From contig OZ246975.1 of assembly GCA_965232485.1 (NCBI GenBank), forward strand, positions 1,798,001 through 1,862,000: DNA of 64,000 nt, given 5' to 3'. The notes beneath the pieces are model-generated. The model was not told the DNA's origin. It saw only the letters and a list, made by a program, of their open reading frames with translations, and made no database searches. The DNA comes from VXPQ01 sp965232485 (GTDB lineage: Bacteria; Bacteroidota; Rhodothermia; Rhodothermales; VXPQ01). Position numbers and translations under genes: made by a program. Position 1 is the first letter of the stretch. Each line of letters starts with the position of its first letter. Below, in pieces: positions 34,230 through 42,944 of this stretch.

Positions 34230-34931
34230 ATGCCGACGATATTGATAACCGGAGCAAGTCAGGGGATTGGCCGCGCTGTCGCCCAAGCGTTCGCCGCCTT
34301 GCCCGACGCCCGCCTCGCCCTGGTGGCGCGGAGCGAAGAACGCTTGCGCGAAACCTGCGACCTGGCCCGCGGGCGGGGCGCGGAAGCCCACGCATTTCCG
34401 TGCGACGTAGCGAACGAAGCCGCGGTGGAAGAGATGGCGCACTCCGTACGCGCCTCGTTGGGCGCGCCGGATGTGCTCGTAAACAATGCAGGGCTTTTCG
34501 AGACGGGTCCCGTGGTCGATATCTCGGTCAAAGACTTTGATCGCCAGGTAGCGGTAAACCTGACCAGCGCGTTTATGGTTACCCGGGGGTTTCTTCGGGA
34601 GATGCTGAACCGGGGCAGCGGACATATTTTCTACATGGCGTCCGTGGCCTCGCTGCGAGCATATCCCGGCGCAGTAGCTTATTGCGCCGCCAAACATGGC
34701 GTGCTTGGCCTGGCCCGCGCCATGCGGGAAGAAACGCGCGCGCGCGGGCTGCGCGTTACGGCGGTATTGCCGGGCGCTACCTGGACCCCCAGTTGGTATG
34801 GAAGCGACGTACCCCCGGAACGGCTCATGCCCCCCGAAGATGTTGCCCAAGCCATCCTTGACGTCTGGCGCCTGAGCGACCGCACCGTAGTGGAAGAATT
34901 GCTGCTCCGCCCGCAAGAGGGAGACGTTTAG
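34230..34931 (+). CDS. Short-chain dehydrogenase, sepiapterin-reductase-like
   Basis: A 233-residue NAD(P)H-dependent SDR. The Rossmann loop is TGASQGIGRAV, NNAG is present, and the catalytic set is Ser (MASVASL) with YCAAK. GATWTPSW, then MPPEDVAQAI and the C-terminus RTVVEELLLRPQEGDV, resemble what I recall of the Chlorobaculum tepidum sepiapterin reductase tail (RTVVEE-IILRP-GD). Position after PTPS and folE fits the last step of tetrahydrobiopterin synthesis. FolM-like dihydromonapterin reductase is the alternative. The ATG at 34230 starts MPTILITGASQG, as expected; the upstream extension is rejected. Confidence 0.85.
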   Translation: MPTILITGASQGIGRAVAQAFAALPDARLALVARSEERLRETCDLARGRGAEAHAFPCDVANEAAVEEMAHSVRASLGAPDVLVNNAGLFETGPVVDISVKDFDRQVAVNLTSAFMVTRGFLREMLNRGSGHIFYMASVASLRAYPGAVAYCAAKHGVLGLARAMREETRARGLRVTAVLPGATWTPSWYGSDVPPERLMPPEDVAQAILDVWRLSDRTVVEELLLRPQEGDV

Positions 34932-34945
34932 GGCTAATCGAATAC

Positions 34946-36013
34946 ATGCGAAAAGGACTATTTCTCATGCGCCGCAAGCGCCTCATTGCGTCCGCTGTGC
35001 TTGTGCTCGCGGCGGGAATCCTGACGGTTTGCGGCGCGGCCGCATGGATTGCCTTTGCGCCGAACACGCCCGATTTCGAGGGAAGCCGCAGCGTCCGCAT
35101 TCCGCCCGATTCCGAATTCGAAGCCGTCATCGATTCCCTGCACGCGAACGGCATTCTCCGGCGGGCGGGCGCGTTTCGCCTCATGGCGCGCGCTACGGGC
35201 TGGGGGGACCAGATCAAGGCGGGTCATTACGCCTTCCCTGCCGGGGTTTCCAACCATGATATGCTGAGCGGGCTGCGGCGTGGACTGCAAGAGCCGGTTC
35301 GCCTGACGATACCGCCCGGGGTACGCCCCGAGATAGCATCCTCGGCGGCCGCCCGCAACATGTTTTTTTCTCCCGGGGACTTTGCCGCCGCGCTTGCCGA
35401 TACGCAACTCGCCGCCGCGTTGGGCTCCGACGCCGCCGCCCTCTTCGGCTACATCCTCCCGGAAACATACCATTTCTACTGGCTTGCCAGTGCAGAACAC
35501 GTCGCGCGCACCATCGCAGAAACGTTCGATGCGTTCTTCGAGCGCGAACTGCGGGCCGGGGCAGACAGTCTCGACATGTCCAGGCAGGATGTGGCGACCT
35601 TGGCCAGTATTATTGAATGGGAAGCCCTGCGCGACGAGGAAAAACCCATAATATCAGGGGTGTATCACAACCGGCTGCGCATTGGCATGAAACTGGACGC
35701 CGATCCGACCATACAGTACATCTTGCTGCAACAGGAAGGAAGCAAGCGGCGCCTGCTTTATCGCGATTACCGCATCCCGCACCCGTTCAACACATACCTG
35801 CGCGCGGGATTGCCGCCGGCGCCGCTGAACAATCCATCGCCTTCGTCGCTGCGCGCCGCAGTGCGCCCGGCCAGCCATGATTTTTTCTATTTCGTAGCGA
35901 CGGGCGACGGTACGCACCACTTCAGCAAAACGCTTGCGGAACACCTGCGGGCCGCACGGCGCTACCATGCGCTCATGCGGCGGCGACGCGCCGCACAGGA
36001 AGGGAATGGATAG
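34946..36013 (+). CDS. mltG: Endolytic murein transglycosylase MltG (YceG-like)
   Basis: Inner-membrane lytic transglycosylase proposed to end glycan-strand growth, 355 residues. One N-terminal transmembrane segment (about 13-34) follows basic residues. A LysM-like subdomain and the YceG catalytic domain follow. The catalytic Glu is in TLASIIEWEA; the usual sequence is ASIIEKE. Y-x-G-Y-I-L-P-E-T-Y is present as LFGYILPETYHFYW, and the region from YHNRLRIGMKLDADPTIQY to NTYLRAGLPPAPLNNPS is family-typical. It lies 14 bases after the SDR gene and converges with pdxH. Confidence 0.94.
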   Translation: MRKGLFLMRRKRLIASAVLVLAAGILTVCGAAAWIAFAPNTPDFEGSRSVRIPPDSEFEAVIDSLHANGILRRAGAFRLMARATGWGDQIKAGHYAFPAGVSNHDMLSGLRRGLQEPVRLTIPPGVRPEIASSAAARNMFFSPGDFAAALADTQLAAALGSDAAALFGYILPETYHFYWLASAEHVARTIAETFDAFFERELRAGADSLDMSRQDVATLASIIEWEALRDEEKPIISGVYHNRLRIGMKLDADPTIQYILLQQEGSKRRLLYRDYRIPHPFNTYLRAGLPPAPLNNPSPSSLRAAVRPASHDFFYFVATGDGTHHFSKTLAEHLRAARRYHALMRRRRAAQEGNG

Positions 36014-36040
36014 CGTGCGGATGCAAGCGGGCGCAATGCG

Positions 36041-36682
36041 TTACGGTCCCAGGCGCTCCACGCGCCACGCGCCCGCCTCGTCAAGGCGGTACGCCAAACG
36101 ATCATGCAGGCGATTCGGGCGGCCTTGCCAGAATTCCAGCGCATGGGGCCGCAAAAGGTATCCGCCCCAGTGTTCGGGACAAGGCACGTCGCGCCCTTCG
36201 TATTCCTTCCGCGCCGCCTCCATGGCGGCCAGCAGCGACGCGCGATCCGCAAGCGGGCGACTTTGCGAAGAAGCCGCCGCCGCCAGTTGGCTTTCCCGGG
36301 GCCTGGACGCAAAATACGCCGCCGAAACAGCCCGGTCCGTCCGCTCCGCCCGCCCCTCGACACGCACCTGCCTGTCCAGTTCATCCCACCAGAACGTCAA
36401 CGAAGCCCACGGATTGGCCTCCAGTTCGCACGCCTTGCGGCTGCCGTAATTCGTGTAGAAAACGAAGCCCCGCCGGGCGTACCCTTTCAGAAGAACGATC
36501 CGTCCGGAAGGGCGACCCCGGGCGTCGACCGTGCCAAGCGCCATGGCGTTCGGATCGCGGCCCTTGTCTCGCATGGCCCGGATCGCTTCCTCGAACCATG
36601 TTTCGAACAACGCCATCGGATCGCTGCCGACCGCATCGAAGTCGCTGCCCTCGTAATCTCGTCTCAGATTGCCTGCATCCAT
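36041..36682 (-). CDS. pdxH: Pyridoxamine/pyridoxine 5'-phosphate oxidase
   Basis: FMN-dependent oxidase that makes pyridoxal 5'-phosphate, 213 residues. NAMALGTVDARGRPSGRIVLL and FVFYTNYGSRKACELEANP form the FMN/substrate site. WDELDRQVRVEGRAER and the C-terminal WRVERLGP are standard. A repeat-element end lies 61 bases upstream (36744). It supplies cofactor used by the cysteine desulfurase and decarboxylase elsewhere in the window, though no physical link is implied. Confidence 0.95.
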   Translation of the reverse strand: MDAGNLRRDYEGSDFDAVGSDPMALFETWFEEAIRAMRDKGRDPNAMALGTVDARGRPSGRIVLLKGYARRGFVFYTNYGSRKACELEANPWASLTFWWDELDRQVRVEGRAERTDRAVSAAYFASRPRESQLAAAASSQSRPLADRASLLAAMEAARKEYEGRDVPCPEHWGGYLLRPHALEFWQGRPNRLHDRLAYRLDEAGAWRVERLGP

Positions 36683-36743
36683 CTTGTCTGTTCTTGCATA
36701 ATTAGACCGTCAAATCCGGATCCCTGTCCGCCCCGAACGTTAA

Positions 36744-36765
36744 AGGATACGCTGATCAAAATCAC
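36744..36765 (+). repeat. Single element end upstream of pdxH
   Basis: AGGATACGCTGATCAAAATC begins the site. It matches the reverse complement of the right end of copy A (GAATACGCTGATCAAAACC) with few differences. It lies between the divergent pdxH and proline dehydrogenase genes; no opposite end is obvious. Confidence 0.5.
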
Positions 36766-36878
36766 GTATTAAACGACCGGTTGGACAATAGGAGCCCGCC
36801 TCGCTTGCGCTCCGCAAAACGCCGCTCCGGAAGTCTTCCGGTCATGCTGCAAACCTTCCGCCACGCCCAGGACAGGGT

Positions 36879-37754
36879 ATGCTCAACCCGATGCGCCTTC
36901 CTTATTTGCTGGCCCGTCGCTTCGTTGCGGGAGAATCCTTCCAGGAAGCGCTTCCCGTGATTCGAACCCTGAACCAAAAGGGAATGAACGTCACGCTCGA
37001 CCTGCTGGGCGAACGCGTCACCCGACGCAAGGTCGCCGAAACAAGCCGAGATGCGTACATACAGCTCGTGCGCATCATCGCAAAAGAACGGGAACGCCGC
37101 GCCATGCAGGCCGGCATATCCATCAAACTCTCCATGATCGGGCAAAAAATCAACGAAGAATATTGCTTGAAAAACCTGCGCATGCTGCTTGAGGCGGCCA
37201 AATCGCACAACGTATTCGTCCGGCTGGATATGGAAGGCAGCGACACGACCGCATCCACGCTGTCTCTCTTTGAGGAAGCATTTCCAAAATACCCGGACCA
37301 TGTAGGGATCGTGCTGCAAGCATACCTGAAACGCACGGAACGCGACGTGGAGCGCATGTGCGAACGGAAGGCGCATGTCCGGCTGTGCAAGGGGGCTTAC
37401 AAGGAACCCGAGGATATAGCCTGGCGGCATATGTACGTCATCCGCGAACGTTTCATGGCCTGTGCGCGAGAACTCATGGCGCACGGACGGTATCCGGGCA
37501 TCGCCACGCATGACGACCAGCTGATTTCCGCTACGAAAATCTTTGCGGCGAATAAGGGGATAGATCGGGACCGGTTCGAATTTCAGATGCTTTACGGCAT
37601 CCGGCCGCAGACCCAGGAACAGATCGTCCGCGAAGGATACAGGATGCGGATCTACGTGCCCTTCGGCACGCAATGGGCCCCCTATTTCGCCCGGCGGCTA
37701 CGCGAACGGAAAGAAAACGCGTGGTTCGTGCTTCGGCATCTTGTGCGGACATAG
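36879..37754 (+). CDS. Proline dehydrogenase (monofunctional)
   Basis: FAD enzyme that oxidises proline to pyrroline-5-carboxylate and passes electrons to the respiratory chain. The 291-residue protein is of the short, single-domain type. SIKLSMIGQ, VFVRLDMEGSDTT, VRLCKGAYKEP, FEFQMLYGIRPQTQEQ and VPFGTQWAPYFARRLRERKEN are its conserved barrel motifs, the last holding the two Arg residues that bind the substrate carboxylate. The P5C dehydrogenase partner is not in the window. The BON/LysM gene converges with it 45 bases away. Confidence 0.93.
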   Translation: MLNPMRLPYLLARRFVAGESFQEALPVIRTLNQKGMNVTLDLLGERVTRRKVAETSRDAYIQLVRIIAKERERRAMQAGISIKLSMIGQKINEEYCLKNLRMLLEAAKSHNVFVRLDMEGSDTTASTLSLFEEAFPKYPDHVGIVLQAYLKRTERDVERMCERKAHVRLCKGAYKEPEDIAWRHMYVIRERFMACARELMAHGRYPGIATHDDQLISATKIFAANKGIDRDRFEFQMLYGIRPQTQEQIVREGYRMRIYVPFGTQWAPYFARRLRERKENAWFVLRHLVRT

Positions 37755-37799
37755 GCCGGCGGTCTCAGGCAAGACAACCCGCCGCCGCGCCGGTCCCGA

Positions 37800-38519
37800 T
37801 CAGCGAACCCGCAACCGTTGCCCCACGCTGATCGCGTCGGACGGCAACCTGTTCAGGGCCTTGATCTCATCCATGTGCACGTCATACTTACGGGAAATGG
37901 CCCAAAGGCTTTCGCCACGCGTCACGGTGTGATACGTCGGCCCCTCTGTACCGCCTCCGGGCAAAGCGTCTTGTTCGAGCGGCCCGGCTTCTCCGCCGTC
38001 CGTCGCCGCATCCGGGGCGTTTTCGGAACGTCCAGAGGCTTCCGCAAGCGCCGCGGGCCTTTTCTCCGTCGAGGTAAGTTCGTTTGCAACGGACGCCACG
38101 CCCGATACGCCCGCCGCCACGGCGGCTGCCTGCTCGCGCTGCGCCCAGGTCGCCACATGCCCGCGCAGAATCACATGTCCGCCCGCCGCCTCTGTATCGA
38201 ACCGATGCGCCCGCAAACCACGCGTACCCGCAAGCGCCAGCTGCACCCTCGTAGCCAGCGAAGCATCGCGGATTTTCCCGGCGACCGACCCGCCCGCAGA
38301 ACTGTCTGGCGGCGAAAACGCTTCCGTCGGCGCCTCAGTCAACTCCTCCGCGGAAACAGCCTCTTCAACGTCTGGGGGCGGCAGGGCATTTTCCTCGGAC
38401 GCCGACCCGCCCGCACAGCCGGACAAGACCAGCGGCAACCACGCGCCGGCGCACAGCGCAACCAGGAAAAATGCTGCCGACGCTATCGAATGTATTCGCA
38501 TCCAGGACATCGTACGCAT
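37800..38519 (-). CDS. BON and LysM domain lipoprotein
   Basis: Predicted envelope protein of 239 residues. The signal segment ends in LPLVLSGC, a lipobox. A Glu/Pro-rich linker is followed by a BON domain (about 80-145: IRDASLATRVQLAL, GGHVILRGHVATWAQREQA, VANELTS). A second linker then leads to a C-terminal LysM domain (TYHTVTRGESLWAISRKYDV, LNRLPSDAISVGQRLRVR). The BON domain suggests membrane or osmotic stress binding, and LysM suggests peptidoglycan binding. The ATG at 38519 is six bases from the trxB stop, so the gene is probably co-transcribed with trxB. The exact role is unknown. Confidence 0.85.
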   Translation of the reverse strand: MRTMSWMRIHSIASAAFFLVALCAGAWLPLVLSGCAGGSASEENALPPPDVEEAVSAEELTEAPTEAFSPPDSSAGGSVAGKIRDASLATRVQLALAGTRGLRAHRFDTEAAGGHVILRGHVATWAQREQAAAVAAGVSGVASVANELTSTEKRPAALAEASGRSENAPDAATDGGEAGPLEQDALPGGGTEGPTYHTVTRGESLWAISRKYDVHMDEIKALNRLPSDAISVGQRLRVR

Positions 38520-38524
38520 GATAC

Positions 38525-39526
38525 TTATCCGCCCCCGACGTCCTCGACATGCTCCGCAAGCCAGCGTTCCGCATCGATGGCCGCCATACACCCTGTGCCG
38601 GCAGCCGTAACCGCTTGCCTGTATACATGATCCTGCGCATCGCCGCAGGCAAACACGCCGGGAATATTCGTATGCGTGGATTTACCCTCCGTCAAAATAT
38701 ACCCCTGCGGGTCCATATCGAGCCATCCCTGGAATACCTGCGTGTTGGGCGTATGCCCGATGGCCACGAAAAACCCGCTTACCGCCAGTTCGGAAACAGC
38801 GTCCGTTTCCCGGTTGCGCAAGACAAGCCCCGTCACCTCCTTGTCGCCCAGCACATCCTCCACCACGGCGTTCCAGATGAATTCGATCTTTTCGTTGGCG
38901 AAGGCCCGGTCCTGCATGATCTTCGAAGCGCGCAGGGCGTCCCGACGATGAATGACGTACACTTTCGTCGCAAAACGGGTCAAAAACAGAGCCTCTTCCA
39001 TGGCGGAGTCGCCCCCGCCAGCGACCGCCACCGGCACGTTCCGAAAAAACGCGCCGTCGCAAGTCGCGCAGGACGACACGCCGCGCCCCAGCAGGCGTTT
39101 CTCGTTTTCGAGGCCCAGGTACCGCGCAGAAGCGCCCGTAGACACAATCACCGTTTTCGCCAGCACGGGCGCTTCGCCATCCACAAGCAACCGAAACGGG
39201 CGCGCTGAGAAATCTACCGCGTTCACCGTACCGTACCGAAGATCGGCGCCGAATCGGGCGGCCTGTCCGTCGAACAGGCCCATCATGTCCGGTCCCAGTA
39301 CGCCCTCGGGAAACCCCGGATAATTTTCCACGTCCGTCGTGGTCATCAACTGCCCGCCAGGTTCAGGCCCCTGAAACACCACCGGCTCCAGATTCGCGCG
39401 CGCCGCGTACAGGGCGGCAGTCAGTCCGGCAGGCCCCGTCCCGATAATCACAACGTTCTGGCGTTCCGCCGCGGAAAAATCAATCCCGTCGAAAGCGGAC
39501 ACATCCCCGGCGGAGCGCTCAGTCAT
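38525..39526 (-). CDS. trxB: Thioredoxin-disulfide reductase
   Basis: FAD and NADPH enzyme that reduces thioredoxin, 333 residues. FAD-binding GTGPAGLTAALYAARANL, the redox pair SCATCDGAFF, and NADPH-binding GGGDSAMEEALFL with HRR are all visible. The C-terminal FAD motif is PGVFACGDAQD. The start at 39526 (MTERSAGD) is preferred over an ATG ten codons earlier. It follows trxA by 51 bases on the same strand, giving a trxA-trxB-lipoprotein unit. Confidence 0.95.
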   Translation of the reverse strand: MTERSAGDVSAFDGIDFSAAERQNVVIIGTGPAGLTAALYAARANLEPVVFQGPEPGGQLMTTTDVENYPGFPEGVLGPDMMGLFDGQAARFGADLRYGTVNAVDFSARPFRLLVDGEAPVLAKTVIVSTGASARYLGLENEKRLLGRGVSSCATCDGAFFRNVPVAVAGGGDSAMEEALFLTRFATKVYVIHRRDALRASKIMQDRAFANEKIEFIWNAVVEDVLGDKEVTGLVLRNRETDAVSELAVSGFFVAIGHTPNTQVFQGWLDMDPQGYILTEGKSTHTNIPGVFACGDAQDHVYRQAVTAAGTGCMAAIDAERWLAEHVEDVGGG

Positions 39527-39577
39527 GGGAAAATGTGCTCGAAGCGATGAAAACAATCAAAAAAGGCGGCAAAACCG

Positions 39578-39919
39578 TCAGACCGCTTGCGCAACGAGGC
39601 TGTCCAGACGATCCGCCAGGTCCTTCTTCGAAGAAACCCCAACCAACTGATCCGCAACTTGCCCGTCCTTGAAAAACAGCAGGGTCGGAATCGACCGAAT
39701 GCCGTACTGCATGGGCGTTTCCGGATTATGGTCCACATCCACCTTGACCACTTTGGCGCGCCCGGCGAATTCTCCGGCCAGCTCCTCGACTGTCGGCGCA
39801 ATCATGCGGCACGGCCCACACCAGGCAGCCCAAAAATCCACGAGGACCGGTACGTCGGCGCCAAGCACCTCTTCTTTGAAATTGCTGTCCGTAACCGCCA
39901 GCGCGTTATGCGTATTCAT
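39578..39919 (-). CDS. trxA: Thioredoxin
   Basis: A 113-residue cytoplasmic disulfide reductant. The active site is WAAWCGPCRMIAP, followed by VVKVDVDHNPETPMQYGIRSIPTLLFFKDG with the cis-proline, and DQLVGVSSKKDL. No signal peptide is present. The reductase gene follows directly. purL lies 119 bases upstream on the same strand with no clear terminator between. Confidence 0.96.
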   Translation of the reverse strand: MNTHNALAVTDSNFKEEVLGADVPVLVDFWAAWCGPCRMIAPTVEELAGEFAGRAKVVKVDVDHNPETPMQYGIRSIPTLLFFKDGQVADQLVGVSSKKDLADRLDSLVAQAV

Positions 39920-40038
39920 GTTTTTTCTCTGGAAAATGAAGCGACTTCAGGAATGCGTTCGTGGGTGCAACGCCGAGACGCATTGCAGAACATAGAACAA
40001 AAAAGGACCGCCCCGGTTTCCCGCTCGCGACGTTTCGC

Positions 40039-42318
40039 CTATCGGCGCATATAGTCGGGGATGGCGCGTTCGTACGGGCGACGAAGGGCGTCTGCGGGCA
40101 AATCGATCACCGGATCGCCATGCAGGCGAAGGGTCAGGTTGCCCGGACGGACCGTACCCAGCCGCGTCAGGCGCACCGGCCTTCCTTCCAAAGCGCGTTC
40201 GACCTCGCCGCCGCGTTCCGGCGACGCGCTGAATACGATGCGGGACTGCGCCTCGCCAAACAAGACCGCATCCCGCCTCATGCCGGGCGCCGCCAGATCA
40301 ATCTCCGCGCCGGACGCTCCCGCATGCAGTACGCATTCGGCCAGGGCTACGGCCAGTCCGCCGTCGGAAACGTCGTGCGCGCTACGCACCAGGCCCCTCC
40401 TCACAAGATGCAGCATCGCCGCCTGCACCGCCACCTCTTCCTCAAGCAACATATGCGGCGCGCCGCCGCGCACCAGTCCGTGCCGCGCGGACAAATACTC
40501 GGAACCGCACAGATCTTCCAGGTGCGCCCAGCCCGCCGGGCCAAGCAGCCAGACCGTATCGCCCGCCTCCCGGAACGGCGCCGTCACAACATCCGTCTCG
40601 ATATTCTCCACGATACCCAGCATGCCAATTACCGGGGTAGGAAAAACCGCCCCGTCCGGGTTCTCGTTGTAGAAGGAGACGTTGCCGCCGGTCACGGGCG
40701 TGCCAAAGGCTCGGCAGGCGTCGCCCATGCCCCCGACCGCCTCCGCAAAAGTCCAGTAGACTTCCGGCTTGTACGGATTCCCGAAATTAAGACAATTCGT
40801 GACCGCCACCGGCTTGCCTCCGGCGCACACTACGTTGCGGGCCGCCTCCGCCACGGCGATCCGCCCGCCCTGCCGCGGATCCAGATACACATACCGTCCA
40901 TTGCAATCCGTTTTGACGGCCAGCCCCTTGTTCGTCCCCTTGATGCGCACCACAGCGGCGTCGCCTGGTCCCGGACCCGCCAGCGTATTCGTCCGCACCA
41001 TCGTATCGTATTGCTCGAACACCCAGCGTTTCGAGGCGATATTCGGAGAACCCAGCAAGTCGAGCAAAACCGCAGAGACGTCCGACGCCGACACATCCGG
41101 TATGGCGGCAAGGTCCAGTCCCTTGTCGTCTAGGCGGGCCGGACGGCGCGTTTCCCGACGATACACAGGCGCCCCGCCTCCCAGCACAAGATGGTCGGCT
41201 TCCACGTCCGCAACCAGCGCGCCACGCCAGAAAATCCGGACGCGAGGTTCGCGAATGACCTCGCCTATGCATTCCGCATGCAGGTCCCATTTGCGGAAAA
41301 TGGCCTCCACTTCTTCCTCCCGGCCTTGCTTGCACACAAGCAACATTCGCTCCTGACTTTCCGAAAGCATGATTTCGTAGGGCGTCATTCCCGTCTCGCG
41401 TTGCGGCACCTTGTCCACATGCAATAACATGCCGCAACCGCCCTTCGCGCTCATTTCGCAGGAGGAACAGGTAAGCCCGGCGGCGCCCATATCCTGAATC
41501 CCCACGAGGGCGCCGCTCCCGATGGCCTCCAGCGTGGCTTCCAGCAAAAGTTTTTCGGTAAAAGGGTCGCCCACCTGTACGCTGGGCCGCTTCGCCTCGC
41601 TCCCTTCCGCAATCTCCTCGGAGGCAAAAGTAGCCCCATGGATGCCGTCCCGCCCCGTCGAGGACCCCACGATGTACACCGGATTCCCGACGCCCTCGGC
41701 AATGGCGGAAGCCGTCTGTCCTATTTTCGCCACGCCCACGCTCATCGCGTTGACCAGAGGATTCCCCTCGTAAGACGGATCGAAATATACCTCGCCCGCC
41801 ACCGTGGGCACCCCGAAGGAATTTCCATAATCCCCAATGCCGCGCGCCACGCCGTCAAAGAGATAACGCACGCGGGGATTATCCAGCGAACCGAACCGGA
41901 GCGAATTGAGCGAACAGATGGGCCGGGCGCCCATCGTGAAGATGTCCCGCTGAATGCCGCCCACGCCCGTAGCCGCCCCCTGATAGGGCTCCACGGCAGA
42001 CGGGTGGTTGTGCGATTCGATTTTGAACGCAACCGCAAGGCCGTCCCCTATGTCCACCAGCCCGGCGTTCTCCTCTCCGGCTTCCGCAAGCAGCGCGTCC
42101 CCCTCGCGGGGCAGCGTTTTCAACAGAACGATGGAATTCTTGTAGGAGCAGTGCTCGCTCCACATCACGGAATAAATGCCCAATTCGACAAAGGTTGGCA
42201 TACGCCCGAGTTTGTCGAGTATCCAGCCATATTCCTCGTCCGTCAATCCATGATCCCGGGCCATTTTCAGGGTAACTTCCGGGGTTGCGAGCGCGTGATT
42301 CGGCTTTGTTTCCGACAT
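40039..42318 (-). CDS. purL: Phosphoribosylformylglycinamidine synthase II (small-type PurL)
   Basis: Fourth step of purine synthesis: FGAR to FGAM using ATP and ammonia from PurQ. Its 759 residues match the small, PurS/PurQ-dependent type. YSVMWSEHCSYKNSI is the N-terminal signature. GAATGVGGIQRDIFTMGARP and IQDMGAAGLTCSSCEMS are ATP/FGAR motifs of the first AIRS-like half, and DVSDGGLAVALAE belongs to the second. A possible promoter just upstream reads TTGCAC, 17 bases, TAATCT on the minus strand (42359-42331), but it leaves a very short leader. purS and purQ are not nearby. Confidence 0.96.
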   Translation of the reverse strand: MSETKPNHALATPEVTLKMARDHGLTDEEYGWILDKLGRMPTFVELGIYSVMWSEHCSYKNSIVLLKTLPREGDALLAEAGEENAGLVDIGDGLAVAFKIESHNHPSAVEPYQGAATGVGGIQRDIFTMGARPICSLNSLRFGSLDNPRVRYLFDGVARGIGDYGNSFGVPTVAGEVYFDPSYEGNPLVNAMSVGVAKIGQTASAIAEGVGNPVYIVGSSTGRDGIHGATFASEEIAEGSEAKRPSVQVGDPFTEKLLLEATLEAIGSGALVGIQDMGAAGLTCSSCEMSAKGGCGMLLHVDKVPQRETGMTPYEIMLSESQERMLLVCKQGREEEVEAIFRKWDLHAECIGEVIREPRVRIFWRGALVADVEADHLVLGGGAPVYRRETRRPARLDDKGLDLAAIPDVSASDVSAVLLDLLGSPNIASKRWVFEQYDTMVRTNTLAGPGPGDAAVVRIKGTNKGLAVKTDCNGRYVYLDPRQGGRIAVAEAARNVVCAGGKPVAVTNCLNFGNPYKPEVYWTFAEAVGGMGDACRAFGTPVTGGNVSFYNENPDGAVFPTPVIGMLGIVENIETDVVTAPFREAGDTVWLLGPAGWAHLEDLCGSEYLSARHGLVRGGAPHMLLEEEVAVQAAMLHLVRRGLVRSAHDVSDGGLAVALAECVLHAGASGAEIDLAAPGMRRDAVLFGEAQSRIVFSASPERGGEVERALEGRPVRLTRLGTVRPGNLTLRLHGDPVIDLPADALRRPYERAIPDYMRR

Positions 42319-42420
42319 GCCTGCGTAAATAGATTAACGTCTCTGATGCATCTGTGCAATATACCCCGCAGACGCCCGGTTTCATATGGAAAAATTGTTA
42401 CTTCGACGTACTTATTGATG

Positions 42421-42449
42421 TTCGTTATTTCCCGATTCCGTGGTATACT
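42421..42449 (+). promoter_or_regulatory. Candidate promoter of VOC gene
   Basis: TTCGTT (42421-42426), 17-base spacer, TATACT (42444-42449). The -10 is excellent but the -35 is weak. It lies 58 bases upstream of the VOC start codon. Confidence 0.35.
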
Positions 42450-42507
42450 ATGTACGCACGGCACATCACCGGTATGCGAACAAGCCCCGAACCGTACCCG
42501 GCGCTAC

Positions 42508-42894
42508 ATGCTAAAGATCATCCCGAACATCCCGGCGACCAACCTCGAAGATTCCGTCGAGTTCTACCTTGACGTGCTCGGATTCGAGATGGTCAACATA
42601 CGAGGCCGAGGCGCCATGACGCGGGCGCACCTGCACAGGGACGGCGCGGAAATTATTTTTCGTTCTTGCGACCCGGAGGCGCCGCTCCCGTTCCCCGACC
42701 CGTTCCTGGCAAACCAGATCATCCTGCATATTCAGGTAAACGACATCCTGACCTTGTACGACCGCATCAAGAAAAATCGGGTAGATGTCGTGCAAACGCT
42801 CGAACACACGCTGTTCGGGGCGGCCCGGTTCATGATTCGCGACATCGACGGGCGGCTGATTTCCTTCGACCAGCCGAGCAACGCGCAAAGGTAG
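42508..42894 (+). CDS. VOC (glyoxalase/bleomycin-resistance fold) family protein
   Basis: A 128-residue single vicinal-oxygen-chelate domain. PATNLEDSVEFYLDVLGFEM is the first beta-alpha-beta-beta-beta unit. LANQIILHIQVNDILTLYDRI opens the second, and FMIRDIDGRLISFDQP is its metal-site strand. VOC proteins include glyoxalase I, dioxygenases and antibiotic-binding proteins; nothing here picks one. The His and Glu ligands seem partly replaced, so a binding role is possible. The ATG at 42508 starts the fold; a longer open frame upstream overlaps purL antisense and is rejected. Confidence 0.85.
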   Translation: MLKIIPNIPATNLEDSVEFYLDVLGFEMVNIRGRGAMTRAHLHRDGAEIIFRSCDPEAPLPFPDPFLANQIILHIQVNDILTLYDRIKKNRVDVVQTLEHTLFGAARFMIRDIDGRLISFDQPSNAQR

Positions 42895-42944
42895 GCCCCT
42901 CGAAAAAGCGCTGCGGGCGGAAGCGCGCGCCGCGTAAGCCGCCG

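Noticed and set aside
42478..42507. Longer upstream start for the VOC protein
   Set aside because: The upstream frame overlaps purL in antisense and its promoter region, and the VOC fold begins right at the ATG at 42508.
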